From Thamnaconus septentrionalis (taxonomy: Eukaryota; Chordata; Actinopteri; Tetraodontiformes; Monacanthidae): a stretch of 64,000 bases of DNA. The notes beneath the pieces were generated by a model. The model saw only the letters and a program-made list of their open reading frames with translations, was not told where the DNA came from and did no database searches. Positions 32,540 through 44,291 of this stretch are shown here, in pieces (the first letter of the stretch is position 1; the number at the start of each line of letters is the position of its first letter). The stretch lies in NCBI GenBank assembly GCA_009823395.1, contig CM020501.1:32648493-32712492 (forward strand). Reading direction: 5' to 3'. The position numbers were made by a program, and so were the translations under genes.

Positions 32540-33596
32540 TCAGTTCATGTAATGGTGTTGGATATGAAAATGTGTCAGCCAAATACATTATATCTAACAC
32601 AATTAAAGAGCCAGGCATAATCAACCAGATTTTTCTACACCCTCACAATGAGGGCTCTGAAACAAGCTCCAAATGTGAATATTAAACAACTATGTTGTCA
32701 CAGCGGGCATCAGTGAAAGAAAATAGTTGTAGGTGGGATGCAGGTGTAATATCTAAATATAGAGGTAATAACATTCGACAAAAGTGTTAAGTTCAGTTTC
32801 ACAAGCATTGTGGGAGGAAGGGCTTTAGTCTGATTATGTGCCGTGTAATGAAACAACATATAACCGATGCAAAGAAAGTCTCTACAACGAAAACGTCAGT
32901 GAACACATTCTGACATTGTAAAATGCTTTAGCTAAATTTAAATAGAATGACAAAAAAGATGATACATGTGGGTTTTTGCACAGGTGAAATAGTAAGCAAG
33001 GGAAGTTGTGGGTTTGTTTTTGAATTATAGTGCATCATAAACAAGAAATTTCAGTTTGCACACAACATCTATATTTCTACTTTGGTTGATGAGAAACATA
33101 AGAAAACACCATCTTTCAATTGCTTAATAAAAGCAGAGACGATGTTCTTCTTTTTCATGACATTACACTATATTTGCGTTTCATGCATTTTAGTGACAAA
33201 TAGCAAAGATTGTTGAAAGTGACATTAACCCCAGATAACACTAGTGAATGACTGGATGTGTATTTTCTATTGTTGGCCCTGTCTCTTAGGTTATAAGTAT
33301 GAGTAATGGATGACATTTTAAGATTGTCCAAAACATATAAACAGTTTCCTATAATAAGACCTGAAGTTATTGTTTATTGTTTGGAATGGAACTGCAATAA
33401 ACTTGCAACTAAAACTTAAGGAGTTTCATGGAAATGTACTAACTTTCTTTTGAAATTGCATTTTCTTTTTCATTTTGAAGATTTGACTCTGTATACTCAC
33501 ACATTTGCTCATCTCATTAAAATTTTAGTCTGATGAGACAGACCTCTGGTCTGTGAGGCCAACAAATGAGGCACAGATGCCTAGGTGTGTTGTTCA
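32540..33596. other. 3' flank duplicated from copy 5
   Basis: Equal to 17789-18842; no gene. Confidence 0.7.
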
Positions 33597-34021
33597 TATC
33601 TGCAAATGTTGCCACAGTCCGTTGCTATAATGTGTCTATATTTGAATGTCCTAAAGTGTCAGACTTTAGATACAAATTTGCCTACATCTTCCATTTTTGT
33701 TAGATGGTGAATTAAAAGACCAACCTGTCAATCATTTGTAAAATAATATCTCTATGAATCCCATTCATTCATTTGTGTCAAGTGTAGTAGCACATTGTTT
33801 TTCTGGTGGCTTTGGGCGTCCTCTTCTGTCCAACATGTGCCACTGTGGCTGCTTGAATGTAAAAAAAATCAAAAAACGATGTAATAAAAATTAATTGGCA
33901 AAAGGTAAAATACATCTGGTCAATTATATGTTAAAAAAAGATTAAACAAATTGTATAAATGTAGCACAGTTTTATCAGTTTTATGACATCTAAAAAAAAA
34001 TCCCTCACCTTGCTTATCTCA

Positions 34022-34230
34022 GGGTAACATGGTGGCGCAGTGGTTAGAGCTGTAGCATCACATCAAGAAGGTCATGGGTTCGGTCCCAGCCTGGGGTCTT
34101 TCTCTGTGGATTTTGCATGTTCTCCCTGTGCCTGCATGGGATTTCTCCGTGTTCTCCCAGAGTCCAAAAACATGCATGTGAGGCAAACTGGGAACACTAA
34201 ATTGTCCAGATGTTAGTGGGTGAGGTATCC
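34022..34230 (+). repeat. tRNA-headed SINE-like element (duplicate of 432)
   Basis: Third copy of the same ancestral insertion, with identical flanks. Confidence 0.65.
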
Positions 34231-34603
34231 GTGGAAAAGGATAATTAGATGGTTTTGCATACATTTTTCAAAAAGTGGAGGAAGAAAGGAAGTACAGGAC
34301 GGACTGGTATCCATTGCAGGGAATTCCTAGGCAAGCTAGAGGTACATAGGACTTCACACTCTAAACTCTCAACAAAAGTTAAACTAAACTGACTGTTGCA
34401 TCATGTAAGTAGGGAATTTCAGGGAATTGAAAGTTCAGATGAGATGTGGAAAAGATGATGAAATGCAATTGTCTGAGGGATTGAGGAGGAGGATGATTGC
34501 GGACTTTGCTCAGAGATAATTGTGTTGCACTACTCTTGTCTCCCTCAGACACAGCAGCTCAAGTATGAGTGTGCATGATGGCAGTGAACCTTAACGCTGC
34601 ACT

Positions 34604-35596
34604 ATGGACAACCTGGGAGAAACCCAGCTCTGCTTCCCTCAGCTACACAACTTGTCCTGCAAGCGACTGATTCGTCCTCACTCTGAGACCATCTTCTTCT
34701 ACATACTGCTCTCCAGCATCTCCGGCCTGACCGTAGTCCTCAATCTGCTGGTCATCATCTCCATCTCCCACTTCAAGCAGCTCCACACCCCTACCAACCT
34801 GCTTCTCCTCTCCCTTGCTGTCTCTGACCTGCTGGTGGGGCTGCTAGTTATGCCTACAGAGACACTACGTTTTGTGGAGAGCTGCTGGATTCTGGGTGAA
34901 CTCATGTGTGCACTGTCTGAGATTGTGAGCTTTACGCTCACTTCAGCCTCTGTGGGCAACATGGTGCTCATATCCATTGATCGATATGTTGCTATATGTT
35001 ATCCTCTGCAGTATCCTGGCACCATCACTCGCAGTCGGATGCAGTTGTGTGTGTGTCTGTGCTGGGCCTGCTCTTTTCTCTACAATGGACTGATTTTAAA
35101 AGATCATCTGAGGCAGCCGGACCGATACAATTCTTGCTTGGGGGAGTGCCTGGTACTTATTGATTATGTGTCTGGAACTGTTGATCTTGTTGTTACGTTC
35201 TTTGGGTCATGCTCAGCCATTGTTTTTCTGTACTTGAGAGTGTTTTTCATGGCAGTTTCTCAGGCTCGAGCCTTACGGTCTCACATTACTGTCATTCCTG
35301 TCGCTTCAGTTTCAGTCACGGCAAAGAAATCAGAGAAAAAAGCAGCCCGAACTCTGGGTATTGTCATTCTGGTCTTTCTGATGAGTTTCTGTCCGTATTA
35401 CTACCCTTCTCTGGCGGGCCAGGACATTACAAACAGCGCTTCCTCTTGGACAATTGTGACGTGGGTGTTTTATTTTAATTCTTGTCTGAATCCAATCATA
35501 TATGCTTTTTTCTATCCCTGGTTTAGAAAAACAGTCAGGCTCATTGTGACGTGGAAGATATGTCAACAGAACTCCTCTCATACAAATATATTTTGA
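34604..35596 (+). CDS. TAAR-like GPCR, copy 11 (A type, intact, Ser at 5.50)
   Basis: Intact 330 aa receptor, the nearest relative of copy 1. It differs from copy 1 by about five residues that I can see: ILLSSISG near 34-41, I141 for N, V217 replaced by methionine (RVFFMAVSQ) and, most strikingly, P202 replaced by serine (FFGSCSA), which removes the conserved helix-5 proline 5.50. The helix-3 pocket reads MCALSEIVSFTLTS and D194 is kept. Loss of 5.50 could alter activation, but the ORF shows no other damage. The same serine occurs in pseudogene copy 2. Confidence 0.92.
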   Translation: MDNLGETQLCFPQLHNLSCKRLIRPHSETIFFYILLSSISGLTVVLNLLVIISISHFKQLHTPTNLLLLSLAVSDLLVGLLVMPTETLRFVESCWILGELMCALSEIVSFTLTSASVGNMVLISIDRYVAICYPLQYPGTITRSRMQLCVCLCWACSFLYNGLILKDHLRQPDRYNSCLGECLVLIDYVSGTVDLVVTFFGSCSAIVFLYLRVFFMAVSQARALRSHITVIPVASVSVTAKKSEKKAARTLGIVILVFLMSFCPYYYPSLAGQDITNSASSWTIVTWVFYFNSCLNPIIYAFFYPWFRKTVRLIVTWKICQQNSSHTNIF

Positions 35597-36501
35597 AATG
35601 TAGGTGTAATGTAGTATGTGAAAAAGTGTCATTGAAATATATTATATCGACCAATTAAAAAAAGGACATCATCAAGATTTTTCTAAATTCTGAAAATGAG
35701 GATTAAAAAAGGTTTTGAATGTGAATATTAAACTGTTTTCACAGCAGGCATCTGGATGGGAAAAAGTTGTGGCTGAGATTCAGGTGTAATCTCTTAATGT
35801 AACAGTATACTAACGTAACAAAACAATGGTAAATTCAGTTTTATAGGAATTGAGGGAGTAAGACTTTTTGCCTGATTATAAAATATAATTTAAAAAAATG
35901 TATAAAGTACAGTTAACAAGTAATAAAACAGTGTTTCACTGATGCAACAGAATGTTAGGGATGAGAAAAGTCTTTGGTTGATACTCTGAGTAATACATTC
36001 TCTTAGAATTAAGAAACGTGTCTCTTCAACTGACAAAACAATGAATATATCTTGACAATGAAAATACTTGAATATATTAGAATTTAAATGGACATACAAA
36101 ACAATGTAATAAATGTGGAGTTTTTGCACAGGTGTGAAATAGTAAACAGAAAGTTGTGGGTTTGTTTTTGATTAATATTGTGTAAATAAAGAATTAATGT
36201 GTTTATGGGATACATTTATATTTCCACTTTGGTGGATGACAAAGTACAATATTTCAGTTGCATATTCAAATGCATGATGGTCTCCTTTTTATGCACATTA
36301 CACTATATTTGCATTTCATATATTTAAGAAAGAAAAATTAAAGATCACTTAAGGTGACATTAATCCTCAGACATAACCAGTGACCAATGATATTAATTTA
36401 AAACATTACTTTGAACTGTTAGCTATATGTCTTAGGTTTTTAACTATGTGTCAAGGAAAATATTTATCACGAGACTGTCTGTAACATATTAAGTTTCCTC
36501 A
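35597..36501. other. A-type 3' flank of copy 11
   Basis: Same spacer as after copies 1 and 6; no gene. Confidence 0.7.
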
Positions 36502-37359
36502 GGGGCCGTTTAAATGAATACGAGTGTCTCTGAAAGTACAAAAATATTTTTGCAGTTTGGGCTTGCGTTTACACGAAGTCGGCGTTTTCACTGAAACCGT
36601 TCCTCATGGTGGATTTATTTTGAAAACGCTGCCTTGCCAGGATTCATGTAGACGCCAAAAGCGATCTTTTTTCCAAACGCTGATGTCCCAGCTCTAAATC
36701 CCTGCCCTGCCCTGCAACCTGAGCGGCTGTGAGGTGCAGATGACCACTCAAAACAACAACCACATCAGGCAGCGGACTTGTTACCGCAAACAATAATGAA
36801 CAAAAACACACGATGCTCATGGATCCATCGTGGATTATGTGCAAAGTGAAAATAAACAGAACATGAGTGATTTGCAAACCTCCTGTTTTACTTTTTATTG
36901 ATTTTCTTTTGGGTTGGCAGACTGGGATATTGGGGCAGGAAACCTAAATAACAAAAATGTTCGCGAACTTTGACTGGTATGACTCCCAGTCAACCTTAAC
37001 ATGGACATTTTAAGGCTTTGTGTTCTAAAGTAACTGGAAGCAGCAGTTCAACTCTGTCGTTTATCCACACCGTCTTTTCACCAGCAATCTTACTTTCTAT
37101 TCTCAGTGGCGCTAATGTTGTTAGCCAGCTACTGCTTCTTGAAACAGGGCGAGCTCCAGGTGTTGTTCTCCTTCTTCCGCCTTCAGGCAGTAAACTTTCG
37201 GCACCACACCAGGCCGGGCATAAGTACTACATCGTCTTCAGTCATTTGCAGTGCATCCGTGTAAACAGGAACTTTTTTTTGAATAAGGCTTCGTGTAAAT
37301 GCGTTTTTTTTTCGGGTGCGGTTTCAAAAAAATTTTGACTCCGTGTAAACGCCCCCTAA
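36502..37359. mobile_element. MITE-like element, unit copy
   Basis: Same element and place in the unit as 2913-3765. Confidence 0.6.
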
Positions 37360-37875
37360 ATTAAAACCTGGAGTATTGATTGATTTATTAGAATGGAACT
37401 GCAATCAACTTGTAACAAAACTATAAGAACTATAGAAATTAACTAATTTTCTTTTGAAATTGTTTTTTTCTCTTTCTCCAGAAGATTAAACTCTCCATAC
37501 TCACACGCTGGATCCTCTCATTTGAATTTCAGTCAAATAAGAAAGATTTGGTTTGTGATGCATGGATGTTGTTCCTGTCTGCAAATATTCTCATACAGTC
37601 TGTTGCCATAATAAGGCACAGTGTTTCTATTTAAACATCCAAAGGTGTCAGTCTTCAGATGAAAATTAACTTATGGCTTCTGTTTTCTGTTTGATGCTGA
37701 GGTACAAGGCAAGCCAGTCAATCATTTGTTCAGCAATTCATAGACAGGCCAGAGGCACATGAGGCTTTCAACTCTAAACTCTCAACAAAGTCTAGTTGAA
37801 CTGACCTGTTGCGTCATGTAAATAGGGAATTCTTGGAGAAGGTGGGATGAGACATAGGAAAGATGATGAAACGCA

Positions 37876-37930
37876 ATTCTCTTGGGAATTAAGGAAGAGG
37901 ATGACTGGGGACTTTGCTCAGAGATAATTG
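37876..37930 (+). promoter_or_regulatory. EBF/Olf-1-like site plus homeodomain-type site, copy 12
   Basis: ATTCTCTTGGGAAT at 37876-37889 and TAATTG at 37925-37930. In the sister B copies 2, 7 and 8 the first site reads ATTGTCTTGGGAAT, one base further from the consensus. Confidence 0.45.
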
Positions 37931-38011
37931 TGTTGCACTACTCTTGTCTCCCTCAGACACAGCAGCTCAAGTATGAGTGTGCATGATGGCAGTGAACCTT
38001 AACGCTGCACT

Positions 38012-39005
38012 ATGGACAACCTGGGAGAAACCCAGCTCTGCTTCCCTCAGCTACACAACTTGTCCTGCAAACGACTGATTCGTCCTCACTCTGAGACCAT
38101 CTTCTTCTACATACTGCTCTCCAGCATCTCCGTCCTTACCGTAATCCTCAATCTGCTGGTCATCATCTCCATCTGCCACTTCAAGCAGCTCCACACCCCT
38201 ACCAATCTGCTTCTCCTCTCCCTTGCTGTCTCTGACCTGCTGGTGGGGCTGCTAGTGATGCCTCCAGAGACACTACGTTTTGTAGAGAGCTGCTGGATTC
38301 TGGGTGACCTCATGTGTGCACTGTCTGAGATTGTGAGCTTTACGCTCACTTCAGCCTCTGTGGGCAACATGGTGCTCATATCCATTGATCGATATGTTGC
38401 TATATGTTATCCTCTGCAGTATCCTGGCACCATCACTCGCAGTCGGTTGCAGTTGTGTGTGTGTCTGTGCTGGGCCTGTTGTTTTCTCTACAATGGACTG
38501 ATTTTAAAAGATCATCTGAGGCAGCCGGACCGATACAATTCTTGCTTGGGGGAGTGCCTGGTACTTATTGATTATGTGTCTGGAACTGTTGATCTTGTTT
38601 TCACGTTCCTTGGGCCATGCTCAGCCATTGTTGTTCTGTACTTGAGAGTATTTTTCGTGGCAGTGTCTCAGGCTCGAGCCTTACGGTCTCACATTACTGT
38701 CATTCCTGTCGCTTCAGTTTCAGTCACGGCAAAGAAATCAGAGAAAAAAGCAGCCCGAACTCTGGGTATTGTCATTCTGGTCTTTCTGATGAGTTTCTGT
38801 CCGTATTACTACCCTTCTCTGGCAGGCCAGGACATTACAAACAGCGCTTCCTCTTGGAAAATTGTGTCGTGGGTGTTGTATTTCAATTCTTGTCTGAATC
38901 CAATCATATATGCTTTTTTTCTATCCCTGGTTTAGAAAAACAGTCAGGCTCATTGTGACGTGGAAGATACGTCAACAGAACTCTTCTCATACAAATATAC
39001 TTTGA
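38012..39005 (+). pseudogene. TAAR-like receptor copy 12 (B/A chimera), one extra T in helix 7
   Basis: The sequence is 994 bases, one more than intact copies. A T run after the NPIIYAF codons has seven T where intact copies have six (near 38915), so the ORF ends at 38935 after 307 codons with FFLSLV in place of the FFYPWFRK tail. All seven helices, DRY, the 5.42 aspartate and NPIIY are present; only helix 8 and the C-tail are lost. It could be a very young pseudogene, a truncated but folded receptor, or a homopolymer error. The 5' flank is B type and the 3' flank A type. Confidence 0.75.
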
Positions 39006-39910
39006 AATGTAGGTGTAATGTAGTATGTGAAAAAGTGTCATTGAAATATATTATATCGACCAATTAAAAAAAGGACATCATCAAGATTTTTCTAAATTCT
39101 GAAAATGAGGATTAAAAAAGGTTTTGAATGTGAATATTAAACTGTTTTCACAGCAGGCATCTGGATGGGAAAAAGTTGTGGCTGAGATTCAGGTGTAATC
39201 TCTTAATGTAACAGTATACTAACGTAACAAAACAATGGTAAATTCAGTTTTATAGGAATTTAGGGAATAAGACTTTTTGCCTGATTATAAAATATAATTT
39301 AAAAAAAATTATAAAGTACAGTTAACAAGTAATAAAACAGTGTTTCACTGATGCAACAGAATGTTAGGGATGAGAAAAGTCTTTGGTTGATACTCTGAGT
39401 AATACATTCTCTTAGAATTAAGAAACGTGTCTCTTCAACTGACAAAACAATGAATATATCTTGACAATGAAAATACTTGAATATATTAGAATTTAAATGG
39501 ACATACAAAACAATATAATAAATGTGGAGTTTTTGCACAGGTGTGCAATAGTAAACAGAAAGTTGTGGGGTTTTTTTGGATTAATATTGTGTAAATAAAG
39601 AATTAATGTGTTTATGGTCTACATTTATATTTCCACTTTGGTGGATGACAAAGTACAATATTTCAGTTGCATATTCAAATGCATGATGGTCTCCTTTTTA
39701 TGCACATTACACTATATTTGCATTTCATATATTTAAGAAAGAAAAATTAAAGATCACTTAAGGTGACATTAATCCTCAGACATAACCAGTGACCAATGAT
39801 ATTAATTTAAAACATTACTTTGAACTGTTAGCTATATGTCTTAGGTTTTTAACTATGTGTCAAGGAAAATATTTATTACAAGACTGTCTGTAACATATTA
39901 AGTTTCCTTA
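39006..39910. other. A-type 3' flank of copy 12
   Basis: Same spacer as after copies 1, 6, 8 and 11; no gene. Confidence 0.7.
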
Positions 39911-40704
39911 GGGGCCGTTTAAATGAATACGAGTGTCTCTGAAAGTACAAAAATATTTTTGCAGTTTGGGCTTGCGTTTACACGAAGTCAGCATTTTCAC
40001 TGAAACCGTTCCTCAAGGTGGATTTTTTTGAAAACGCCGCCTTGCCAGGATTCATGTAGACGCCAAAAGCGATCTTTTTTCCAAACGCTGATGTCCCAGC
40101 TCTAAATCCCTCCCCTGCCCTGCAACCTGAGCGGCTGTGAGGTGCAGATGACCACTCAAAACAACAACCACATCAGGCAGCGGACTTGTTACCGCAAACA
40201 ATAATGAACAAAAACACACGATGCTCATGGATCCATCGTGGATTGTGTGCAAAGTGAAAATAAACAGAACATGAGTGATTTGCAAACCTCCTGTTTTACT
40301 TTTTATTGATTTTCTTTTGGGTTGGCGGACTGGGATATTGAGGCAGGAAACCTAAATAACAAAAATGTTCGCGAACTTTGACTGGTACGACTCCCAGTCA
40401 ACCTTAACATGGACATTTTAAGGCTTTGTGTCTCTTACTTACTTTCTATTCTCAGTGGCGCTAATGTTGTTAGCCAGCTACTGCTTCTTTAAACAGGGCG
40501 AACTCCAGGTGTTGTTCTCCTTCTTCCGCCTTCAGGCAGTAAACTTTCGGCACCACACCAGGCCGGGCATAAGTACTACATCGTCTTCAGTCATTTGCAG
40601 TGCATCCGTGTAAACGGGAACTTTTTTGAATAAGGCTTCGTGTAAATGCGTTTTTTTTCAGGGTGCGGTTTCAAAAAAAATCTGACTCCGTGTAAACGCC
40701 CCCT
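39911..40704. mobile_element. MITE-like element, last unit copy
   Basis: Same element with an internal loss of about 60 bases near 40434. It is followed by 90 bases of B-type flank, which then stops at the Helitron-like end. Confidence 0.6.
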
Positions 40705-40795
40705 AAATTAAAACCTGTGGTATTGATTGATTTATTAGAATGGAACTGCAAATCAACTTGTAACAAAACTATAAGAACTATAGAAATTAACTAAT

Positions 40796-42400
40796 TAGGG
40801 ACTGAGCCCGCGGAAGACCAGTTCGAAAAGAACTGGTCTTTCGCCCTTGTGAAAGACCCTATTGTTTTTGCTTCGTGTCTTATTATCATTCTTCCTACGC
40901 GGCTTCTCGCCCCATTTTGACCCCCTTAACCTATAACAAAAGTCTTGGAAACTTCTGTGCAGATCAGACCTTGACTAAAATGTATTAATTTGAAGGAAAT
41001 TTTCAAATCGGCTCAATAGCGCCACCTACAGAAGCCAAAACACAAAGACTGCTATAAAACATTCAACGTAAGTCATAGAGACATGGGACCAAGACCCACG
41101 TGTTAAGTCAATCCATACCTACTTTTTATCAATGTACTCCCATTAGCCAAACCAAACCGGAAGTGAGCTAATTTGACTTGTTTGAAACTAGGTCAAAAAG
41201 TAGGCACTTGAAACTATAAGTGCTACGGCCTCGAAATTGGTGTATGACAGAGATGCAACCGTCCCGACACAAACTTAAGGCTCGATTGGTTTCGTTTCGA
41301 ATCGTTTTCATTTTACGGCCCGCCAAAATTTATGAATTTTTCAAAATTGTTTTTATCCTCATTTTGATGCCCTTCCCAGACTCCAAAACTCACCAATTTT
41401 TTTATGCAGGTCAGAACCTCCCCAAAATTTGAGTTTGTACAAAGAAAATTAAAAGATTCTCAATAGTGCCCCTTAGAGCCATTGAAGAGTGTTTACCCCA
41501 TTTGGACTCCCTTAAAATTCTTTGATTTCAACAAAACTTTGGTCAAAGAAACTTTGGTCTAAAAAATAATAACTTCCAAACAGGAAGTGAGATATTTCAA
41601 TTTGTTTGCACCTCCTCCAAATGGGACTCTCCGTTCATTCACCGGTCATGCCTACACCGTTATTCTGAGCGAGTAAAACTTGATACAGTTAGATCCCTGG
41701 AGACTTTGGCTAAACAATGATACCAATATATTTCCTGTAGATACAGAAATGGCAGAGGTGGAAGCATTTGTTTGCCAGATTTCAAAAACCTAGATTTGAG
41801 GAAAAAAACTTAAATGGCCGTAGCGCCCCCTGGGGAACGTCGAAAATCCGTGCAACAAAAACCCACGTGTTCCTCTCTTCAAGAAGAACATTCGTACGCT
41901 CTAAAAAATATTTTTTTCCAACCAGAAAGAGAGATATTTCAACTTGTTTAAATTAAAATGTAAACATGTACTGTCTGTTTCTTCACTGACCACACCTACG
42001 CCGTTATTCACACAGTGGATTAAGTTACACACTTAGATTCCTGAAGCCCTGAGTTAAAAGATGATACCAATATCTTTCATGTAGACGCAGAAATGGCCTC
42101 GTGCTTAGCATTTTCCCCCCACCTATTTGTAAAAGCCGATCTGACAGCCCTACTGTCACTTCATTTTCAATGGCGATAGAAGCTTGTGACGCTTCATTCA
42201 CTGCCACGTCTACACCGTTATTCACACAGTGGATTAAGTTACATAGTTAGATTCCTGAAGCCCTTAGCTCAAAGATGATACCAATATCTTTCATGTAGAC
42301 TCAGAAATGGCCGAGTAAATAGCCTTTTTCCCCCCTCCAACCCAGATTTGTAACAGCGGAGCTTTCGCTGAGTTTCACTTTGTCACCCTATGCCTTTTGT
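40796..42400 (-). mobile_element. Helitron-like element or similar repeat that terminates the array
   Basis: In the other units AACTAATT continues into TTCTTTTGAAATTG; here it continues into AGGGACTGAGCCCGCGG. Read on the minus strand the edge is a perfect 11-bp hairpin (40814-40840, loop GAAAA), then CCGCGGGCTCAGTCC and CTAA before a T. A 3' hairpin, a CTRR end and insertion between A and T are Helitron traits, though the hairpin-to-end distance is longer than usual. No Rep/helicase ORF is present. The other end was not found, so the right limit is approximate. Confidence 0.4.
41646..42345. repeat. Imperfect direct repeats, unit about 120-140 bases, three copies
   Basis: Three stretches (about 41646-41760, 41991-42115 and 42203-42345) share CTACACCGTTATTC, GATTCCTGAAGCCC-like and GATGATACCAATATCTTTC motifs followed by AGAAATGGC. 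The last two are closest. They lie inside the repeat-rich boundary region and are not a CRISPR array. Confidence 0.75.
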
Positions 42401-42429
42401 TATATGCGCCCTGGCTCCTGTGTTAAAGT

Positions 42430-42530
42430 ATCGAGGCAATGGCGCAGCGGTTAGAAAGCCAGTCTATTGCGACGACGCTGAAGTTGGCACCACATTCGCC
42501 GCGCTGATTTCTTAGGTTTCGATTCCACCT
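42430..42530 (+). repeat. tRNA-like SINE piece
   Basis: ATGGCGCAGCGGTTAGAAAGCC resembles box A and GTTTCGATTCC, about 75 bases later, box B. I could not draw a full cloverleaf, so this looks like a tRNA-derived SINE head and not a tRNA gene. Confidence 0.4.
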
Positions 42531-43555
<1,025 letters not shown>

Positions 43556-43779
43556 GTGTGTAACTGTAACTAACTTATCTATTTCTATCCATCTATCAAA
43601 CTTACTCTCTATGGAATCTATCTACTTCTAACTCTCAAAAAACTAACGACAACCAGGAGCATCAAAACCAACCTACTCTGCGAAACAAAATTGAAATTAG
43701 CGCCATTAAAAAGGGATACCCTATCCCTAAACACAACCGATTCACATGACAAACCGAACCAACCAGGTGATTCATTTGA

Positions 43780-44291
43780 TGTCCGAAGCGCTCAACTGCC
43801 TCGAACGTCACTCAACTTGCTTCGAACGTCACTAGTCACGTGACCAAACCGCGCCCCGGCACGGTGTGTCGATTCGTTTGCTTCGTGAGCAACAGCGCAT
43901 GTGTCGGAGCCTCGTGTGTCAGCGGACCATCACTCGGTTTGGGTGCTGCTGCTGGCCAGAATCACGCTCGCTGGCACACCTGCGGTGGCTGCCTCCCCCC
44001 TGCTGCGCAGACTCTCCGTGTCTCTCCCTCCACCGAGGATATAAATTTGCTACTGCTGCTACTGCTACTGCTGCTGTCGCCGCCGTGTAAAAAACTTGCT
44101 GGGGCTGGACTTTTATTTTTGTGATCATCCTGATTGCTTTTGGTTTAGGTTGGTGATCATTATTTTGTATATTGATTTGTGTTTTTGTTTAATCAAACCA
44201 ATTCACAATGTGACGTATCAAATGCAGCCTGTGGGACAACAACAACAACAACGCGCTAAATTCAAAATGTCACCGTGTTAGAGGCGTTGCT
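43780..44291 (+). promoter_or_regulatory. GC-richer putative promoter and 5' region of atad5
   Basis: Base composition shifts to GC-rich with many CpG between about 43800 and 44090, ahead of the first atad5 exon, as expected of a housekeeping promoter. No TATA box is obvious. Part of it could hold an untranslated exon. Confidence 0.4.

Larger units (their letters stand above)
32276..39130 (+). repeat. Segmental duplication block, copy c
   Basis: Matches 17531-24380 in order: 3' end of copy 5, its flank, SINE-like element, A receptor, flank, MITE and B receptor. Receptor start distance between blocks b and c is 14754 bp. Unlike block b, the flank after the B receptor is complete. Confidence 0.85.

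Noticed and set aside
41646..42345. Regularly spaced repeats as a possible CRISPR-like array
   Set aside because: Units are long and imperfect, there are only three, and the window is vertebrate.
42430..42530. A tRNA gene
   Set aside because: Box A- and B-like motifs are present, but no convincing cloverleaf stems or anticodon arm.
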